Part shown: positions 8,703-20,220 of the stretch, one piece after another
Numbering within the stretch: position 1 is the first letter of the stretch
Layout of the letters: every line of letters starts with the position of its first letter
The notes under the pieces: generated by a model
Told to the model about the DNA's origin: nothing
The model's input: the letters and a program-made list of their open reading frames with translations, nothing else
Database searches by the model: none
Position numbers and translations under genes: made by a program
Origin: Brevundimonas diminuta
GTDB taxonomy: Bacteria; Pseudomonadota; Alphaproteobacteria; Caulobacterales; Caulobacteraceae
Direction of reading: 5' to 3'
Assembly (NCBI RefSeq): GCF_022654015.1
Contig: NZ_CP073063.1
Span: 2,749,501 to 2,813,500 of the forward strand
DNA length: 64,000 bases

Positions 8703-10349
8703 TCAGTAGGTGGCCGTGACGACGCGCAGCAGCTGCGGTCGATCGGTGGAGAAGTTCAGGCCGTAATCGACCTGGTCGCCGTTCCAGATGCGTTCGAACA
8801 CCCATTTGCCAGCGTCGTCGAAATGGCCTTCCTCGACGCGCAGGACCATGCGGCGCTTGCCGTCGGTCGAAGGCTTGGCGGCGAAGTCGATGCGGATGCG
8901 GTGACCGGCCAGGATGAATTGACCCGGCTCGATCTCGGCGATGGCGATGGCCCCGTTCGGCTGGGCTGAGGCGGCGGGCACGTCATTGGGATCGATAGGC
9001 TGGCTGCTCGGTCCGAACTGCCAGCGCTGATAGCCGGTTGTGGCGGTCCAGTCGCCCAGGTCGATGACCTCGGGCTTGCGGTCGTCGGGTTCGGCTGCGC
9101 CCCAGACCTTGCCCTCGAAGGCCAGACGCGCCCAGGTGCGCTGCCACGGTCCGATCAGGCGATAAAGGTCGCGGAACGGCTCCAGCGTCTTCTCGGTGAT
9201 CTCCTTGGCGCCCAGCGGATAGTTGGAATAGCCGGTGTAATCGATGCCGAAGGGCGAAAAGCCGATGCCGCCCCGACCCAGCGTCTCCATCAGATAGCGG
9301 GCGTACTGGGTGTCGCTGCCGGTCTCGGCGACGAACAGGGCGTTGTCGGGCCGGGCATAGCGATCCAGATGGGCATCGTATTCGCCCGACTTGCGCGTGT
9401 AGATGTCGGGCGACAGGAAATCGATGGACGGGGCCGCCGCCTTCCAGATCTCGATCACGTTCCATGTCGGACCGCCGGACGCATAGGTGGCGGGATCCTG
9501 ATGGTTCGTCGGATCGCGCAGGGCGGCGTTGACGTACATCGGCAGCGGATATTCCGCCTTGCCGGCGGCGGCGACTTGACCGACGTAGCGACCGATGGAC
9601 CAGGCGTGGAAGAACTCGTCCGCGTCCTTGCCGAAGACGGCGGCCCAGGTTCCGGGGGCCTTGCCGGTGCGGTCCAGCAAGGCCTGGGGCACGGGACCGT
9701 CGAAGGCGACGCGGGCGGCGGGGGAATAGTCGCGCACGGGGCCGTAGGTGCCGACCTCGTTTTCGGGCTGGACCATGATGACGGTGCGTTCGCGCTCATC
9801 CACTTGGCGGATGTGGCGCATCAGGGCGGCGAAGGCGCGGGCGTCGGCGGCCAGGGTCTCGGCGCCGTACGGCGACAGGGCATAGCTTTCCTTGCCGCTC
9901 TTCTCGATCAGGTGCGGGAACCGCTCGGGGTTCAGCTTGACCCAGGCGGGGGCATAGGCGGGGGCCGTGTTCTTCCAGGTGGCGAACCACAGAAAGACCA
10001 CGCGCATGTCGTTGGCGCGGGCCTGTTGGATGGCGTGATCGACGAAGGAAAAGTCGAAACGCCCCTCCTCCGGCTCGATCTGCTCCCAGCCCAGCGGGAT
10101 CTGGACCGTATTTGCGCCGATGTAACGGAGCGCCGGCCAAGCCTGGGCCAGGGGCGCCGGATAGTTGGACGAGTTGTTGACCTGTCCGCCCAAAACGGTA
10201 AAGGGCGCGCCGTCCACCATCAGGGCGTGACGGCCGTTCTGTTCCACCAGTTGCGGAATGGGCGACTGGGCCAGAACTGGCGAGGACGCTGCAGCGACCA
10301 GGGTCGCGGCCGAAAAGGCTACGGCGAGTCCGCGTGTGAAATAGCCCAT
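8703..10349 (-). CDS. GH35 beta-galactosidase with DUF5597-type C-terminus
   Basis: 548 residues with a Sec signal peptide (to about residue 27, VLAQS). The GH35 barrel has [13 protein letters not shown], the acid/base motif [10 protein letters not shown] and the nucleophile region LFVAETGSD. The C-terminal part ([11 protein letters not shown] ... [18 protein letters not shown]) resembles DUF5597 of GH35 enzymes from Xanthomonas, Cellvibrio and Caulobacter. It would remove beta-galactose from xyloglucan oligosaccharides before the alpha-xylosidase acts. It lies 73 bases after the receptor gene and 29 bases before GH31. The freed galactose is probably used by the dehydrogenase/DgoK/DgoA genes further right. 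Confidence 0.87.
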   Translation of the reverse strand: MGYFTRGLAVAFSAATLVAAASSPVLAQSPIPQLVEQNGRHALMVDGAPFTVLGGQVNNSSNYPAPLAQAWPALRYIGANTVQIPLGWEQIEPEEGRFDFSFVDHAIQQARANDMRVVFLWFATWKNTAPAYAPAWVKLNPERFPHLIEKSGKESYALSPYGAETLAADARAFAALMRHIRQVDERERTVIMVQPENEVGTYGPVRDYSPAARVAFDGPVPQALLDRTGKAPGTWAAVFGKDADEFFHAWSIGRYVGQVAAAGKAEYPLPMYVNAALRDPTNHQDPATYASGGPTWNVIEIWKAAAPSIDFLSPDIYTRKSGEYDAHLDRYARPDNALFVAETGSDTQYARYLMETLGRGGIGFSPFGIDYTGYSNYPLGAKEITEKTLEPFRDLYRLIGPWQRTWARLAFEGKVWGAAEPDDRKPEVIDLGDWTATTGYQRWQFGPSSQPIDPNDVPAASAQPNGAIAIAEIEPGQFILAGHRIRIDFAAKPSTDGKRRMVLRVEEGHFDDAGKWVFERIWNGDQVDYGLNFSTDRPQLLRVVTATY

Positions 10350-10422
10350 CGCCGCCTCCCAACGTCGACAAGAAAAAGATCGAGGCGCCGACGACCGCCG
10401 GCGCCCCGTTGCCCAAGCCCGA

Positions 10423-13368
10423 TCAGAAGGCGGCGCGCAGCACCACCGCGATCCGGCGATCGGTATCGACCCAGTTATAAGGCGGTTTGCGGGTCTCGCT
10501 GCCCACCTTCAGGACCGTCCGCTCGTTCAGGATATTCGTCGACTGGACGCCGATCTTGATGTCCTTGGTCAGGTTATAGAAGATCGAACCATCCAACTGG
10601 CCGTAATCGCTGGCCCATACCGGCGCATTCACGTTCGCAGCCGAGGTCGTCAGCAGATATTCCTCGCGCCAGTTGTAGGCCAGGCGCGCGGAGATGCCGT
10701 ATTTCTCATAGAGGATGGCGGCGTTGTAGCTGGTGCGGGACATGCCTTCGAGCGGCAGGGTGCTGTCCGAGGCGGCGCCGTTCTGGGTCGTGTCCAGGAT
10801 GTTCTGGCTGGTGTTCTTGCCGCCGTCCGAGCTGATGTAGGTGAAGTTGCCCTGGAAGCCGAGGCCGCTGAAGGCGCCCGGCAGGAAGTCGAAGAACTGC
10901 GAATAGGCCAGCTCGAACCCGTCTACCGTGCCCTCGGCGCCGTTGGTGTAGCGCGTGATCAGGAAGTCGTAGGTGACGCCGCCGTTGGTGATCGACTGCA
11001 TTTCCGTGCCGGTGAAGATGTAGTCCTTGATGTCCTTGTGGAAGGCCGCGAACGTCAGGCTTCCGGTGGGCGCGAAATACCATTCCAGGCTGGCGTCGTA
11101 GTTGGTCGCCGTGATCGGACGCAGCGCCGGATTGCCGCCCACGCCGGTGAAGGGCGTGGTCGGGTTCAGCGTGTAGCCGTCGGGCTGGAAGTTGATCGAC
11201 AGGTTGGTGAACGGCTGGAGCTGATACATCTCGGGCCGCACCATGGCCCGCGAGATCGCAAAGCGAGCCTGCAGGGTGTCGCTGAGGAACCCGCGCAGGT
11301 TTAGGCTGGGCAGCCAGTTGGTATAGCTGCTTTCGACCGGCTGTCCGTCCAGCGATCCGCCGTTCACAAACTGAACCGCCTGATTGAAGGCCGCGCAGTT
11401 GGCGCCCGGCGCGTTGGCCGGCGGACAGGCGCCCTGGATGGACGGCAGGGTGGTCACCGTGTTGGAGGTGGTCTTGGTGTCCACCGCGCGCAGGCCGATG
11501 TTGCCGTCGAAGGCGCGGCCGAAGAAGCCGGTATCATTGCCGAAGCGGGCGTAGACGTAGGCGGCCTGCGTCTTCTCGGTCAGCTCCGTGATGCCGCCGT
11601 TGCCGCCGCCAAGACGGTAGCTTTCGTAGTCGTCGCTGAGCGGCGTCCAGCCCCAGCCGGAACTCTCGGTGTTGCGCAAGATATCGTAGGCGTAGGCCGT
11701 GCCCTGGTTCAGCAGGCCTTCGGAAGGGAACCACGCTACGCCGGGCACCGGCGCGTCGCCCCGGAAGAAGTTGTCGAAGCGATAGAGGGTCGACGAGTTG
11801 GGCAGGCGCGGATCCTGCGTGCCGCCCGGATAGCCCGTGTCGTCCAGATAGACGACCGCGCCGCCGCCGTTGCCCCAATACTGATTGGACAACAGGCCCC
11901 AGTTATAGCCGGTCTGGCGGTTGGTGTAGTTCTTCTCGGTGCCGCGAACGCCGAAGGCGACGGACTTGAAGAAGGACGAGTTCTCGTCGAAGTCGTAACG
12001 GGCGTCCAGCCGACCCGCCAGTTCGTCGGCTTCGTTGTCCTCGATGTGATCCATCGCCGCCGCCCACCAGTAGGCGGATTTGTCTTCAGGCGTGCCGCCG
12101 GTGGAGGTCACGGTCGGCAGATCGCCGTCGATGGTGATCGACAGGTCCGGACGGTTCTGAAGCTGGGTGAAGGCCGTCATCGAATAGATTTCGGCCGAGG
12201 ACTTCACATATTGCAGATCGCCTGAGAACGACCAGGCGCCGCCGGGCGTGTACTGGAAGTTCAGCGCAACATCGCTGGTCTTCTTGGTGTCGTCGCCGAC
12301 GCGGGTGTCGGTGTTCCAGGTCGCGGCCGGGATATTACCGCTCAGGAAGACGTTCTGGTCGTCATAGCGATAGCTGGAGTTGGGTGAGACGATGCTGTCG
12401 GTGCCCAGCGCGTATTCGACGTTGTAGGCGTCTGCCTGCGAAGCCAGACCCTGCAGGGTGAACAGCCACTGATCGTTCGGGCGCCATTGGGCGGCCAAGG
12501 CGACAGCGGTGCGCTTCTGCTCCCAGTCGATCGTACGCCAGCCCAGATATTTGGGCACGAACACAGTCTCGCCGGCCGTTCCCGAACCGTCGGTGCTGGC
12601 GTTGCCGGCGTTGAGGGTCACGGGATCATAGCGGTCGACCGAAATCGAATCGGTGCGGTTGCCGACATTGGACACGCTGACGTTGGCCAGCAGGCCAATC
12701 TCGCCGATGCCGGTCTGCCAACGATCGGTCGCCAGGATGCTGCCCGACCAAAAGCCTTTTTCGGACAGGTCGCCGTAGTTGTAGTCGGCGTTGATCGCCA
12801 ACAGCGGGTCGCTGTTGTCGAAGGGAACGCGGGTCCGCAGATTGGTCGTGCCGGCGATGCCGCCCTCGATCATGTTGGCGGCGACATTCTTATAGACGTC
12901 CACCCCGGCGAGCAGGTCCGCCGACACGTCCTCGAAGCTGAGCCCGCGACCGTTCGAGGCCGAGAAGATGTCGCGGCCGTTGGTTTCGGAACGCACCCAC
13001 GACAGGCCGCGGATGAAGACGCCGCCGCCCTCTGCCGCCAGACGGGCCGGGTCGCGTGCGGCGTTCGTGCGCTGAAGGGTGACGCCGGGAATGCGCTGCA
13101 AGGCCTCCGACACCGAGCGGTCCGGCAGGGCGCCGATATCCACCGCGGTCACCGAATCGACGATGACTTCTGAGTTCTTCTTGATGGCCTGGGCCGAGCG
13201 GAGCTGGGCGCGGATGCCGGTGACCACAACCTCATCGACCGTCGTCGCATCATCCGACTGGGCCGGGGCCTGTTGGGCCAACACGGCGGTCGGCAGCGTC
13301 GCCGCGACCGTAAGCAAGGATGCTCCGCAAAGCAGAGCGACGCGACGAACGTGATTTTGACGAGACAT
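10423..13368 (-). CDS. TonB-dependent outer-membrane receptor, saccharide type
   Basis: 981 residues. A signal peptide (to about residue 31, VLAQQ) is followed by a TonB box (VDEVVVTG), a plug domain ([19 protein letters not shown]) and a beta-barrel ending in phenylalanine (VVLRAAF), as needed for outer-membrane insertion. Length and motifs fit the large receptors of Caulobacteraceae and Xanthomonadaceae that import oligosaccharides. It is the first gene of an operon with GH35 and GH31, so xyloglucan oligosaccharide uptake is the likely role. It is transcribed away from two halogenase-like genes across a shared control region. Confidence 0.92.
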   Translation of the reverse strand: MSRQNHVRRVALLCGASLLTVAATLPTAVLAQQAPAQSDDATTVDEVVVTGIRAQLRSAQAIKKNSEVIVDSVTAVDIGALPDRSVSEALQRIPGVTLQRTNAARDPARLAAEGGGVFIRGLSWVRSETNGRDIFSASNGRGLSFEDVSADLLAGVDVYKNVAANMIEGGIAGTTNLRTRVPFDNSDPLLAINADYNYGDLSEKGFWSGSILATDRWQTGIGEIGLLANVSVSNVGNRTDSISVDRYDPVTLNAGNASTDGSGTAGETVFVPKYLGWRTIDWEQKRTAVALAAQWRPNDQWLFTLQGLASQADAYNVEYALGTDSIVSPNSSYRYDDQNVFLSGNIPAATWNTDTRVGDDTKKTSDVALNFQYTPGGAWSFSGDLQYVKSSAEIYSMTAFTQLQNRPDLSITIDGDLPTVTSTGGTPEDKSAYWWAAAMDHIEDNEADELAGRLDARYDFDENSSFFKSVAFGVRGTEKNYTNRQTGYNWGLLSNQYWGNGGGAVVYLDDTGYPGGTQDPRLPNSSTLYRFDNFFRGDAPVPGVAWFPSEGLLNQGTAYAYDILRNTESSGWGWTPLSDDYESYRLGGGNGGITELTEKTQAAYVYARFGNDTGFFGRAFDGNIGLRAVDTKTTSNTVTTLPSIQGACPPANAPGANCAAFNQAVQFVNGGSLDGQPVESSYTNWLPSLNLRGFLSDTLQARFAISRAMVRPEMYQLQPFTNLSINFQPDGYTLNPTTPFTGVGGNPALRPITATNYDASLEWYFAPTGSLTFAAFHKDIKDYIFTGTEMQSITNGGVTYDFLITRYTNGAEGTVDGFELAYSQFFDFLPGAFSGLGFQGNFTYISSDGGKNTSQNILDTTQNGAASDSTLPLEGMSRTSYNAAILYEKYGISARLAYNWREEYLLTTSAANVNAPVWASDYGQLDGSIFYNLTKDIKIGVQSTNILNERTVLKVGSETRKPPYNWVDTDRRIAVVLRAAF

Positions 13369-13488
13369 CGGTCTCAGAACCTTCCTGCTGGTCGCGCCCG
13401 TCGCTTATTGACGACGTAGGGCGACATCCCTCCCGACGTGAACTCACCCACCCTTCGATGGCATGATCACCTTTCAAGGATGCACAAG

Positions 13489-13527
13489 TTTTCATGAGCT
13501 GAAAAGCATTTTCTGTTAGCGCTACCA
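13489..13527. promoter_or_regulatory. Two palindromes between receptor and halogenase operons
   Basis: TGTTAGC/GCTACCA at 13514-13527 is a 14-base palindrome with one mismatch and a central GCGC, the form of LacI-family operators. Next to it, TTTTCA-TGAGC-TGAAAA at 13489-13505 is a perfect 6+6 inverted repeat. Both lie within the 234-base divergent region 13369-13602, so one regulator could control both operons. No LacI-family gene occurs in the window. Confidence 0.55.
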
Positions 13528-13602
13528 CAATAGCGCCGCGACGATCCTCGGCTATTAGATGCCGACACAGGATCCGCGCCAAGCGGGCGACGGGGAAGAA
13601 GC

Positions 13603-15114
13603 ATGAGCGACCAGCCAGAACCGGTGCGCCACATCGCCATCGTGGGCGGCGGCACGGCCGGCTGGATGGCCGCTGCCGCGCTGGGGCGAGCCTTCACGCG
13701 CGCCCACGGCCTGGCTTTGAAGGTTACCCTGATCGAATCGGAGTCCATCGGCACGGTGGGCGTGGGCGAGGCCACGATTCCGCCCATCCGACAGTTCGTG
13801 CAGATGCTCGGCCTGTCGGAAGAGGACTTCATCCGCTCGACGGCCGCGACCGCCAAACTGGGCATCGCCTTCAAGGACTGGACTGCGCCGGGCTCGGAGT
13901 ATTTCCACGGCTTCGGCGATTATGGCCCCATCGTCGCTGGACAGGCTTGGCGGCAATATCTGTTTCGCCTGAAGGCCGCCGGGCGGATCGACACCCTGGA
14001 TCCCTGGTCCATGCCGACCGCCATGGCCCGCGCCGGCAAGTTCGCCCCGCCGGTCGAGGACAGCCGTTCGGTTCTGTCCCACTATTCATACGCCTATCAG
14101 TTCGACGCCGGCCTGTTTGCACGGCGGCTGAGAACGCTGGCGGAGACGCTTGGCGTCGTCCGGCGCGAAGGGCGGATCACGGGTGTGGATCGTAACGGCG
14201 AGACCGGCCTGGTGCGGGCCGTGGCGCTGGAAGACGGTGGCGAGGTCGAGGCGGATCTGTTCATCGACTGCTCGGGTTTCCGAGGCCTGCTGATCGAACA
14301 GACGATGCAGGCGGGATACGAGGAGTGGACGCATTGGCTGCCGTGCGACCGCGCCGTCGCTGTGCCGTGCAGTTCCGCTCTGGCCCCCGAGCCGATCACC
14401 ACCGCGCGTGCGCGAGAGGCCGGCTGGCAATGGCGTATTCCGCTGCAGCACCGGGTCGGCAACGGCTATGTTTATTCCAGCGATTATATCGACGACCAGG
14501 CGGCGCTGGACGACCTGCTGGGTCAGATCGAATCGGAACCGTTGGCTGAGCCCAATCGGTTGAGGTTCGTCACCGGGCGGCGACGCGAGGCCTGGAAGGG
14601 CAATGTGGTGTCGCTGGGCCTGGCGTCCGGCTTCGTCGAACCGCTGGAGTCCACCAGCATCAACCTGATCCAGACCGGCATCGGGCGGTTGCTGGAGATG
14701 TTCCCCGACCGCCGTTTCGATCCGGCCCTGATCCGCGAATACAATCGACGCTCGGCCCAGGAGTTCGAGCGCATCCGCGACTTCATCATCCTGCACTATC
14801 ATCTGGCCGGTCGCTCCGGCGCGATGTGGGACAGATGCCGCGAAACGGCGCCGCCCGATACGCTGATGGAAAAGATCGAGCTGTTCCGCGCGCGTGGCGA
14901 GGTCGGCCTGCTGGAGGACGAATCCTTCCGCGAAGACAGTTGGGCTGCGGTGTTCACCGGCCTGGGCACGTGGCCCAAACAGCCGTCGCCGCTGGCCTGT
15001 CTCGACGATCTGGAAACCGTGGATCGACAGGCGCGGCAGTTCGCGCAACTGATCGCACGGGCGGCGGCCGCCCTGCCCGACCATTCCACCACCTTCACCG
15101 GTTACGCACGATGA
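13603..15114 (+). CDS. Flavin-dependent tryptophan-halogenase-like protein 1
   Basis: 503 residues. The FAD-binding motif [13 protein letters not shown] is at residues 12-24. Further halogenase features are [11 protein letters not shown], a Lys in the catalytic position ([11 protein letters not shown]), [13 protein letters not shown] and the WxWxIP signature ([10 protein letters not shown]). Members beside TonB receptors in Caulobacter, Brevundimonas and Xanthomonas have no settled natural substrate; some halogenate indole-like compounds in vitro. A purine-rich GGGGAAGAA precedes the start. It overlaps the second halogenase by four bases (ATGA), so the two are translated together. The receptor next door makes a role linked to nutrient uptake possible, but none is proven. 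Confidence 0.85.
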   Translation: MSDQPEPVRHIAIVGGGTAGWMAAAALGRAFTRAHGLALKVTLIESESIGTVGVGEATIPPIRQFVQMLGLSEEDFIRSTAATAKLGIAFKDWTAPGSEYFHGFGDYGPIVAGQAWRQYLFRLKAAGRIDTLDPWSMPTAMARAGKFAPPVEDSRSVLSHYSYAYQFDAGLFARRLRTLAETLGVVRREGRITGVDRNGETGLVRAVALEDGGEVEADLFIDCSGFRGLLIEQTMQAGYEEWTHWLPCDRAVAVPCSSALAPEPITTARAREAGWQWRIPLQHRVGNGYVYSSDYIDDQAALDDLLGQIESEPLAEPNRLRFVTGRRREAWKGNVVSLGLASGFVEPLESTSINLIQTGIGRLLEMFPDRRFDPALIREYNRRSAQEFERIRDFIILHYHLAGRSGAMWDRCRETAPPDTLMEKIELFRARGEVGLLEDESFREDSWAAVFTGLGTWPKQPSPLACLDDLETVDRQARQFAQLIARAAAALPDHSTTFTGYAR

Positions 15115-16622
15115 TCCCTGCCCCACTGAAGCGTATTCTGATCGTCGGCGGCGGCACGGCCGGCTGGATGGCCGCCGCCGCACTAGCGCACGTCACGCGC
15201 GGCACGGTGAAGGTCGAGTTGGTCGAGTCCGAGGTTATCGGCACGGTCGGCGTCGGCGAGGCCACCATTCCGCCGATCCTGCTCTTCAACCAGTTGCTGG
15301 GCATCGACGAGAACGAATTCGTCCGCGCCACCCAGGCCACCTACAAGCTGGGTATTCAGTTCAACGACTGGTTCCAGAAGGGCCGGAGCTATTTCCACCC
15401 GTTCGGAACCTATGGCACGCGCATCGACGCCGCCTCCTTCCACCAATATTGGCTGAGGCTGAACAAGGCGGGCTTGGACGACGACCTGGACGCCTATTCC
15501 GTCACGACGATGGCGGCGCGCATGGGCCGGTTCACCCGGCCTGACACCGACCCGCGCGGCGCCGGCTCGCAGATGACCTATGCCTTCCATTTCGACGCCG
15601 GCCTGTACGCGCGCTTCCTGCGCCGGCGCGCCGAGTCGCAAGGCGTCGTGCGTCATGAGGGCAAGATCGCCGACGTGCGCCTGCGCGACGGCGACGGCTT
15701 TATCCAGTCGGTGCGACTGGATGACGGCCGCGAAATTGAGGCGGACTTCTTCATCGACTGTTCGGGCTTCCGCGGCCTGCTGATCGAAGGGGCGCTGAAG
15801 ACGGGCTACGAGGATTGGACCCACTGGCTGCCAGCGGATCGTGCGGTGGCCATGCCCTGCACCCGGGTCGGCGATCCCACGCCCTATACCCAATCGACGG
15901 CCCTTGAAGCGGGGTGGCGCTGGCGTATTCCGCTGCAGCACCGCACCGGCAACGGCTATGTCTATTGCAGCCCGTACATTTCCGACGATGAGGCCCAGGC
16001 TAGGCTGCGCGCCTCGCTGGACGGCGAGGCGATGGCGGAACCCAACTTCCTGCGCTTCACCACCGGTCGCCGAAAGAAGACCTGGAACAAGAACTGTCTG
16101 GCTCTGGGCCTGGCGTCGGGCTTCCTGGAGCCGCTGGAGTCGACCAGCATCCACCTGGTGCAATCGGGCATATCCAAACTGCTGCTGCACTTCCCCGACA
16201 CCGGCTTCGCCCAGGCCGATATCGACAACTACAACCGCATGATGCGGCTGGAGACCGAGCGCATCCGCGACTTCATCATCTTGCACTATCACGCCACGGC
16301 GCGCGACGACTCGCCTCTGTGGCGCCACGTGCGAGCCATGCCGATCCCCGAGACGCTGAAGCAGAAGATGGATCAGTTCCGCAGCCGGGGCCGCATCTTC
16401 CGCTACGAGGACGAGCTGTTTCAGGAGACGAGCTGGATCGCCGTTCTGCTCGGCCAGGGCGTCATTCCCGAGCGGCATGATCCGATCACGGAGACCATTC
16501 CTCTGGAGCAGGTCCAGCAATGGTTGCAGAAGATGAAGACGATGATCCAGCAGGGCGTCGCGCGGATGCCGACCCACGAGGCCTTCATCGCCGCCAACTG
16601 CAAGGCGCCGCCGCTGCAGTGA
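15111..16622 (+). CDS. Flavin-dependent tryptophan-halogenase-like protein 2
   Basis: 503 residues from the ATG at 15111, inside the stop of the previous gene. It has the same motifs as its neighbour: [24 protein letters not shown], Lys in [24 protein letters not shown] and [10 protein letters not shown]. The two are clear paralogues that differ along their whole length, so this is an old tandem duplication, not a recent one. The WxWxIP motif, which keeps these enzymes from acting as monooxygenases, is intact in both, as is the catalytic Lys, so both are probably active. The substrate is unknown. Confidence 0.85.
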   Translation: MIPAPLKRILIVGGGTAGWMAAAALAHVTRGTVKVELVESEVIGTVGVGEATIPPILLFNQLLGIDENEFVRATQATYKLGIQFNDWFQKGRSYFHPFGTYGTRIDAASFHQYWLRLNKAGLDDDLDAYSVTTMAARMGRFTRPDTDPRGAGSQMTYAFHFDAGLYARFLRRRAESQGVVRHEGKIADVRLRDGDGFIQSVRLDDGREIEADFFIDCSGFRGLLIEGALKTGYEDWTHWLPADRAVAMPCTRVGDPTPYTQSTALEAGWRWRIPLQHRTGNGYVYCSPYISDDEAQARLRASLDGEAMAEPNFLRFTTGRRKKTWNKNCLALGLASGFLEPLESTSIHLVQSGISKLLLHFPDTGFAQADIDNYNRMMRLETERIRDFIILHYHATARDDSPLWRHVRAMPIPETLKQKMDQFRSRGRIFRYEDELFQETSWIAVLLGQGVIPERHDPITETIPLEQVQQWLQKMKTMIQQGVARMPTHEAFIAANCKAPPLQ

Positions 16623-16717
16623 GGCGGCGACGCCTAGAACGAAATCCCGGAGCCTGATGCGCGGCGTCAGCGGAATCGCGAAGCGATCCCTCCTCGACCG
16701 ATCACGCTTTAGGGCCG

Positions 16718-18520
16718 TCAGTGGTTGTCGCGCGGCAGGCCGATGGTGTCGACGATGCGGTGGTATTTGACGGCGGGCTCCAGCACGGCGCCGGTTTCCA
16801 GCTGGCCGACCACGTCGCGCTGCATTTCCTGCCACGGGGTCTGGGAGGCGGGGTATTTGTAGCCGCCTGCCGCCTCGAACGCCTGGCGACGCTCGGACAG
16901 TTCCTCGTCAGAGATCAGGATGTCGGCGCGGCCGGTGTTCAGGTCGATGCGAACCCGGTCGCCCGTCTTCAGCAGAGCGATGTTTCCACCCGCCGCCGCT
17001 TCCGGAGAGGCGTTCAGGATCGAGGGCGAGCCGGAGGTGCCGGACTGGCGCCCGTCGCCGATGCAGGCCAAGGCGCTGACGCCCCTTTTTATGAGGTATG
17101 CCGGCGGGCGCATATTCACGACCTCGGCCGCGCCCGGATAGCCGATGGGGCCGGCGCCGCGCATGAACAGCAGGGTCTGTTCGGTGATGCCCAGGCTCTC
17201 GTCGTCGATGCGGTGGTGATAATCCTCGGGCCCGTCGAACACGACGGCCGGGCCTTCAAAGGCATTCAGATCGTCGGGGTTGGACAGATAGCGTTCGCGG
17301 AACTCGTCCGAGATCACGCTGAGCTTCATGATGGCCGAGTTGAACAGATTGCCGGTGAAGACCACGAAGCCAGCGTCGGTCTTCATCGGGGCGTCGAAGC
17401 TCTTGATGACATCGGGCAGTTGGATCTCGGCGCTCTTGCAGTTCTCGCCGATGGACTTGCCGGTGACCGTCAGGGCGTCCTCGTTGATCAGCCCCTGTTT
17501 CATCAGTTCGGAGACGACGGCGGGGACGCCGCCGGCATGGAAATAGTCCTCGCCCAGGTATTCGCCGGCGGGCTGGAGGTTGACTAGCAGCGGCACGTGC
17601 AGGCCTTTGGTCTGCCAGTCCTGCAGCGGCACATCGACATGGGCGTGGCGGGCCAGCGCCGTCAGGTGGATCGGGGCGTTGGTCGAACCGCCGATAGCCG
17701 AGTTGACGACGATGGCGTTGTGGAAGGCTTCCTTGGTCAGGATATCCGACGGCTTCAGGTCCTCGCGCACCATCTCGACGATGCGAAGGCCCGTCTCGTA
17801 GGCGACCTGGGCGCGCTCGCGGTACGGCGCCGGGATGGCGGCCGAGCCGGGCAGCGACATGCCCAGCGCCTCGGCCAGCGAGTTCATCGTCGTCGCCGTG
17901 CCCATGGTGTTGCAATAGCCGACCGACGGGGCCGACGAGGCTACCAGTTCGATGAAGCCGTCGTAGTCGATCTCGCCGGCCGCCATCATCTGACGCGCCT
18001 TCCAGATGATGGTGCCAGACCCGGTGCGCTCGCCCTTGTGCCAGCCGTTCAGCATCGGGCCGACCGACAGGGCGATGGCGGGAATGTCCACGGTGGCGGC
18101 GGCCATCAGACAGGCGGGCGTGGTCTTGTCGCAGCCGACCGTCAGGACGACGCCGTCCAGCGGATAGCCGTAGAGGCTCTCAACCAGACCCAGATAGGCC
18201 AGGTTGCGGTCCAGGCCCGCCGTCGGCCGCTTGCCGGTTTCCTGGATCGGATGGACGGGGAACTCCATGGCGATGCCACCGGCCTCGCGGATGCCTTCGC
18301 GGACGCGCTCGGCCAGGACCAGATGGTGGCGGTTGCACGGCGACAGGTCTGAGCCAGTCTGGGCGATGCCGATGATCGGCTTGTTCGACTGAAGCTCTTT
18401 TCGCGTCAGGCCGTAATTCAGATAGCGCTCCAGATAGAGCGCCGTCATGTCCGGGTTCTCGGGATTGTCGAACCAGGCGCGGCTGCGGAGCGGCTTTGCG
18501 GTCTTGGAATTGTCGGTCAT
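16718..18520 (-). CDS. IlvD/Edd-family sugar-acid dehydratase (galactonate or xylonate type)
   Basis: 600 residues from the ATG at 18520; the longer frame would overlap the SDR gene. Cysteines expected for the iron-sulfur cluster and active site are present in [17 protein letters not shown] and [10 protein letters not shown]. The start [21 protein letters not shown] is close to Caulobacter xylonate dehydratase XylD, although pathway neighbours differ here. With an SDR sugar dehydrogenase directly upstream and dgoK/dgoA nearby, dehydration of D-galactonate to 2-keto-3-deoxygalactonate is the most economical role. It begins one base after the SDR stop, so the two are coupled. Arabonate, xylonate or fuconate activity remains possible. 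Confidence 0.8.
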   Translation of the reverse strand: MTDNSKTAKPLRSRAWFDNPENPDMTALYLERYLNYGLTRKELQSNKPIIGIAQTGSDLSPCNRHHLVLAERVREGIREAGGIAMEFPVHPIQETGKRPTAGLDRNLAYLGLVESLYGYPLDGVVLTVGCDKTTPACLMAAATVDIPAIALSVGPMLNGWHKGERTGSGTIIWKARQMMAAGEIDYDGFIELVASSAPSVGYCNTMGTATTMNSLAEALGMSLPGSAAIPAPYRERAQVAYETGLRIVEMVREDLKPSDILTKEAFHNAIVVNSAIGGSTNAPIHLTALARHAHVDVPLQDWQTKGLHVPLLVNLQPAGEYLGEDYFHAGGVPAVVSELMKQGLINEDALTVTGKSIGENCKSAEIQLPDVIKSFDAPMKTDAGFVVFTGNLFNSAIMKLSVISDEFRERYLSNPDDLNAFEGPAVVFDGPEDYHHRIDDESLGITEQTLLFMRGAGPIGYPGAAEVVNMRPPAYLIKRGVSALACIGDGRQSGTSGSPSILNASPEAAAGGNIALLKTGDRVRIDLNTGRADILISDEELSERRQAFEAAGGYKYPASQTPWQEMQRDVVGQLETGAVLEPAVKYHRIVDTIGLPRDNH

Positions 18521-18521
18521 T

Positions 18522-19271
18522 TCAGGTCCAGCCGCCATCGACGACATAGTGTTGATTGGTGATCGCCCCCGCCTCGTCCGAACACATGAAGACGACGACG
18601 CGGGCGATGTCGTCCGGCACGAGCCGGCGCTTGAGGCACTGGTTGGCGTAGATGTCTTTTTCGGTTTCCGGCGTGACCCAGAGCTCGAGTTGCCGCTCGG
18701 TCATGATCCAGCCTGGCGCGACGGCGTTCACCCGAACGCCGAACTGGCCGAAGTCGCGGGCCAGCGAACGGGTCAGGCCGATCACCGCCGACTTGCACGC
18801 CGTATAGGCGGCCATGCCCCCCTGGCCGATGACCCAGGAGGTCGACCCCAGATTGACGATGGCGCCCTTGCCCGTCGCCTGCATGTCCGGCAGCACGGCC
18901 TGGGCGGCGAAGAATTGGTGCTTCAGGTTCACCGCCATGCGGCCGTCCCAATAGTCCTCTGTCACCTCCAGCGTCGCGTGGCGTTCGTCGTGGGCCGCGT
19001 TGTTGACCAGAATATCGATGGGGCCGAAGGCGTCACGCACCGTCCCGATGACGGCCTTCAGCGTCGGGATATCGGTAAGGTCGCAGGGGACGAACAACGC
19101 GTCCTGCCCCAGGTCGGCCTGTAGCTTGGCCCCGCGTTCGGCGTCGATATCCAGAAAGCCAACCCGTGCGCCCTGGGCGTGGAAGGCGCGAACGATGCTC
19201 TCGCCGATGCCGCCGGCGCCGCCGGTGACGACGACGGTCTTGCCCTTCAGGTCGGAGTAGATGGCGGCCAT
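18522..19271 (-). CDS. SDR sugar 1-dehydrogenase (XylB/galactose dehydrogenase-like)
   Basis: 249 residues of a classical short-chain dehydrogenase: TGGAGGIG cofactor motif near residue 16, acidic FLDID after the second strand (NAD preference), NNAAHD, and the catalytic Ser with YTACK. Its start and end ([18 protein letters not shown], ending in VVDGGWT) resemble Caulobacter D-xylose dehydrogenase XylB. It would oxidise an aldose to its lactone. It leads the dehydratase gene in the same transcript, while the kinase and aldolase nearby suit galactose better than xylose. No lactonase gene is in the window, so that step is either spontaneous or encoded elsewhere. Confidence 0.78.
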   Translation of the reverse strand: MAAIYSDLKGKTVVVTGGAGGIGESIVRAFHAQGARVGFLDIDAERGAKLQADLGQDALFVPCDLTDIPTLKAVIGTVRDAFGPIDILVNNAAHDERHATLEVTEDYWDGRMAVNLKHQFFAAQAVLPDMQATGKGAIVNLGSTSWVIGQGGMAAYTACKSAVIGLTRSLARDFGQFGVRVNAVAPGWIMTERQLELWVTPETEKDIYANQCLKRRLVPDDIARVVVFMCSDEAGAITNQHYVVDGGWT

Positions 19272-19320
19272 GAATGCAGCCCTCCCCAGGGCGGAGGACC
19301 TTCTGTGCGGCCCAAGACCT

Positions 19321-19334
19321 TTTCACAAATGAAA
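19321..19334. promoter_or_regulatory. Inverted repeat TTTCA-N4-TGAAA upstream of the SDR gene
   Basis: The repeat TTTCA CAAA TGAAA lies 50 bases upstream of the SDR start, between it and the IclR gene. Short A/T-rich inverted repeats of this size suit an IclR-family dimer, and a similar TTTTCA/TGAAAA repeat occurs at 13489-13505. Confidence 0.35.
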
Positions 19335-19369
19335 CTTGTTGCCGTCAACAAAAATAGATAGCGGTAGCA

Positions 19370-20143
19370 TCAAGCTTGGGAAACGGCGCCCATCTGATCC
19401 GAAATCACCTCTGCGGCCCGCACCAGCAGCGCCGCCGCCTCGTCCTTGGTGCAGATCATCGGGGCCTGTTCTATGAAAGGCGTAATCAAGGTGGCGATCA
19501 CGCCGTCCGCCCCCATGATGGGCGCTACCAGATCGGTGACGCCTTTCACGAAGTCGCTGGCCCGCTCCACATAGGGGCCTTGGGTCATTGCTTCTGAGCG
19601 GGCGGCGAACTCGTTGACCGCCTTGGCTCCGAACAGGCCGACCAATGTCTCATTGAGATGCGCCCGTGCCCGTTCATTGGCCCGCGAATAGAACATCAAG
19701 CCCGAGGTGGCGTGCAGGATGCTGCGCCGGTACCCGATCCGCACCGAATAGCCGAGGTCGCCGGGGCTCTCGATCCGGGCGATGACCACGATCTGATCGC
19801 CGGACGGCACAACAAGGTGGCACGACTGCATCGTCGCCGACGCCAGATCACGCATGGCCGGCATGGCGACATCGACCAGCGACTTGATCGGCGCCTGTGT
19901 CATGCCCAGCGTGAACAGGCGGTTGGTCAGACGATAGCCGTCCGAGGATTGTTCGATATAGCCGCGAAACTCCAGCACCTGGATCATGCGGAACAGTTCG
20001 CTGACCGACCGTCCCAATGTGACGGACATCTGCGACGGCGTCATCGGCTCGCCTTGTGCCGACAGCAGTTCAAGAACGTCGAGGCCCTTCTCCAAGGCGG
20101 GCGCGCGATATTTGCGATCGTCGGCGGCGTCTTGGTCTGTCAT
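19370..20143 (-). CDS. IclR-family transcriptional regulator
   Basis: 257 residues from the ATG at 20143, chosen for the AGGAA upstream and because the longer frame reads through low-complexity residues. An N-terminal winged helix (LEKGLDVLELLSAQGEPMTPSQMSVTLGRSVSELFRMI is its span, residues about 17-55) is followed by the IclR effector domain (VVPSGDQIVVIARIE, GYRRSILHATSGLMFYS). Such regulators respond to sugar-acid or aromatic metabolites. It lies between the SDR/dehydratase operon and the symporter/dgoK/dgoA operon, the place of a regulator of both. The effector is likely a pathway intermediate such as 2-keto-3-deoxygalactonate, by inference only. Confidence 0.88.
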   Translation of the reverse strand: MTDQDAADDRKYRAPALEKGLDVLELLSAQGEPMTPSQMSVTLGRSVSELFRMIQVLEFRGYIEQSSDGYRLTNRLFTLGMTQAPIKSLVDVAMPAMRDLASATMQSCHLVVPSGDQIVVIARIESPGDLGYSVRIGYRRSILHATSGLMFYSRANERARAHLNETLVGLFGAKAVNEFAARSEAMTQGPYVERASDFVKGVTDLVAPIMGADGVIATLITPFIEQAPMICTKDEAAALLVRAAEVISDQMGAVSQA

Positions 20144-20220
20144 GGCGTTCCTGTCGCTTGAGCCCGTCGTTGCCCCGCAGCCACCACGGGGGGCGGGCGC
20201 CGAGGGCGATCGACGCATTA

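Noticed and set aside
7528..8709. A 393-residue plus-strand frame opposite the GH31 gene, with further long shadow frames at 5716-7485 and 9369-10559
   Set aside because: They lie antisense to glycoside hydrolases with complete catalytic motifs and show no ribosome-binding site or family signature.
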